A DNA stretch of 64,000 nucleotides. Source: Collinsella aerofaciens (GTDB taxonomy: Bacteria; Actinomycetota; Coriobacteriia; Coriobacteriales; Coriobacteriaceae). Of this stretch, positions 62,923 to 64,000 are shown one piece after another. The notes under the pieces were generated by a model. That model was not told the origin of the DNA. It did no database searches and saw only the letters and a program-made list of their open reading frames with translations. The stretch lies in assembly GCF_028207065.1 (NCBI RefSeq), contig NZ_JAQLFP010000004.1:20535-84534 (forward strand), written 5' to 3'. Within the stretch, counting starts at the first letter, position 1. Every line of letters starts with the position of its first letter. A program made the position numbers and the translations under genes.

Positions 62923-64000
62923 GTGTTTGATTCCCTGAGCGATCGCCTCAACGACACATTTGACCGCCTGCGCGGCAAGGGCAAGCTGACCGAGGCCGAT
63001 ATTACTTCGGCCATGCGCGATATTCGCATGGCGCTGCTCGAGGCCGACGTTAACTTTAAGGTTGTCAAGGAGTTCGTCGCCAAGACTAAGGAGCGCTGCA
63101 TGACCGCAGAGGTCATGGAGTCGCTCTCTCCGGCGCAAAACGTCGTCAAGATCGTGCTCGACGAGCTTACCGAGATGCTCGGCTCCACCGAGAGCAAGCT
63201 CGTCTTTAGCAACCGTATTCCCAATGTCATCATGCTCGTGGGCCTGCAGGGCTCCGGTAAGACCACGGCTGCCGTAAAGCTGGCCTACCTGCTCAAGAAG
63301 CAGGGTCGCTCGCCGTTGCTCGCCGCGTGCGACGTCTACCGTCCCGCTGCTGCCGACCAGCTGGCCACGCTCGGTGGCGAGATCGGCGTACCGGTCTTCC
63401 GCGGCGACGGTGCGCACCCGGTCGATATCGCCAAGGGCGCCATCCAGGAGGCCGTCGACCACCTGCGCGACGTGGTCATCGTCGATACCGCCGGACGTCT
63501 TCAGATCGATGAGCAGATGATGCAGGAGGCCGTGGACATCAAGAAGGCCGTCAAGCCCGATCAGGTGCTGATGGTCGTCGATGCCATGACCGGCCAGGAT
63601 ATTGTCAACGTCGTCTCGACCTTCGCCGAGCGCACCGACTTTGACGGCGTGATCATCTCCAAGCTCGACGGCGATGCCCGTGGCGGCGGCGCGCTTTCCG
63701 TGCGCCAGGTGACCGGCAAGCCCATCAAGTTTGTGAGCATGGGCGAGAAGCCCGATTCGCTTGAGCCGTTCTACCCCGACCGCATGGCCAAGCGCATTCT
63801 GGGTATGGGCGACGTCGTCGGCATTATCGAGAAGGCCCAGGAGGCGGCCGACGCCGAGCAGCTCGAGGCTGCCGAGCGTATGCTGCGCGAGGGCTTTACC
63901 ATGAACGACATGCTCGACCAGATGAAGGCCGTCAAGAAGATGGGCGGCATGAAGGGCATTCTGGGCATGCTTCCCGGTGGCCAGCGCGCGCTCAACCAGA
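62923..64000 (+). CDS. ffh: Signal recognition particle protein Ffh (partial)
   Basis: GTG 62923, ten bases after ftsY and preceded by AAGGAG. The 359 codons present cover the N domain (MFDSLSDRLNDTFDRLRGKG), the G domain (LVGLQGSGKTTAAVKLA, DTAGRL, SKLDGDARGGGALS) and the beginning of the Met-rich M domain. The signal-peptide- and 4.5S RNA-binding remainder lies past the window end. Confidence 0.94.
   Translation, partial: MFDSLSDRLNDTFDRLRGKGKLTEADITSAMRDIRMALLEADVNFKVVKEFVAKTKERCMTAEVMESLSPAQNVVKIVLDELTEMLGSTESKLVFSNRIPNVIMLVGLQGSGKTTAAVKLAYLLKKQGRSPLLAACDVYRPAAADQLATLGGEIGVPVFRGDGAHPVDIAKGAIQEAVDHLRDVVIVDTAGRLQIDEQMMQEAVDIKKAVKPDQVLMVVDAMTGQDIVNVVSTFAERTDFDGVIISKLDGDARGGGALSVRQVTGKPIKFVSMGEKPDSLEPFYPDRMAKRILGMGDVVGIIEKAQEAADAEQLEAAERMLREGFTMNDMLDQMKAVKKMGGMKGILGMLPGGQRALNQ

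Overview
The window looks like a chromosomal segment of a high-GC Gram-positive bacterium of the class Coriobacteriia, most likely Collinsella or a close relative. This is inferred from codon use, an actinobacterial-style rnc/DUF177/SepIVA-like neighbourhood, and a Gram-positive Pel locus. No 16S or marker search was possible.

Region 1 (1-17.3 kb) is an accessory island. It is visibly more AT-rich than the rest and dense in defence-type genes. A >=650 bp direct repeat, carrying the 5' half of a secreted transglutaminase-like gene, sits at 1-650 and again at 6675-7325. Between the copies lie a DUF262 protein with an overlapping MAE_28990-type HEPN protein, an unrecognised protein with a HEPN-like R-x4-H motif, an unrecognised protein with ADP-ribosyltransferase-like motifs, and an Abi_2/AbiF HEPN protein preceded by a promoter and a structured RNA-like leader. 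After the second repeat come a CD-NTase and SLATT effector (minimal CBASS), an Abi-alpha (DUF4393) protein, a two-TM protein, a frameshifted Abi_2 relic followed by a paralogue of the ART-like gene, an OLD-family nuclease, another Abi_2-like HEPN protein, a DUF2188 protein and an AAA ATPase. Three decayed copies of one unidentified gene family are scattered through the island. I see no integrase or transposase.

Region 2 (18.8-30 kb) is an eight-gene operon for a Pel-type exopolysaccharide: SDR-PelD-PelE-DUF2194 deacetylase-PelF-PelG, followed by CotH, VTC-domain and DUF4956 genes. The junctions are mostly short overlaps or a few bases apart.

Region 3 (30-36.9 kb) holds a degenerate Cys/Met-type PLP protein, a ModE-like wHTH regulator, guaB, leuS and a lipoprotein. 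Its intergenic spaces contain several long inverted repeats.

Region 4 (37.2-48.9 kb) is the rimP-nusA-infB-rbfA-nrnA-truB-ribF-dnaG-rpoD information-processing cluster, with an attenuator-like hairpin ahead of rimP. Region 5 (49.1 kb to the end) has two identical tRNA-Asn genes, then yloU-yloV-recG-rsmD-coaD-SepIVA-like-DUF177-rpmF-plsX-acpP-rnc-smc-ftsY-ffh. The ffh gene runs off the window.
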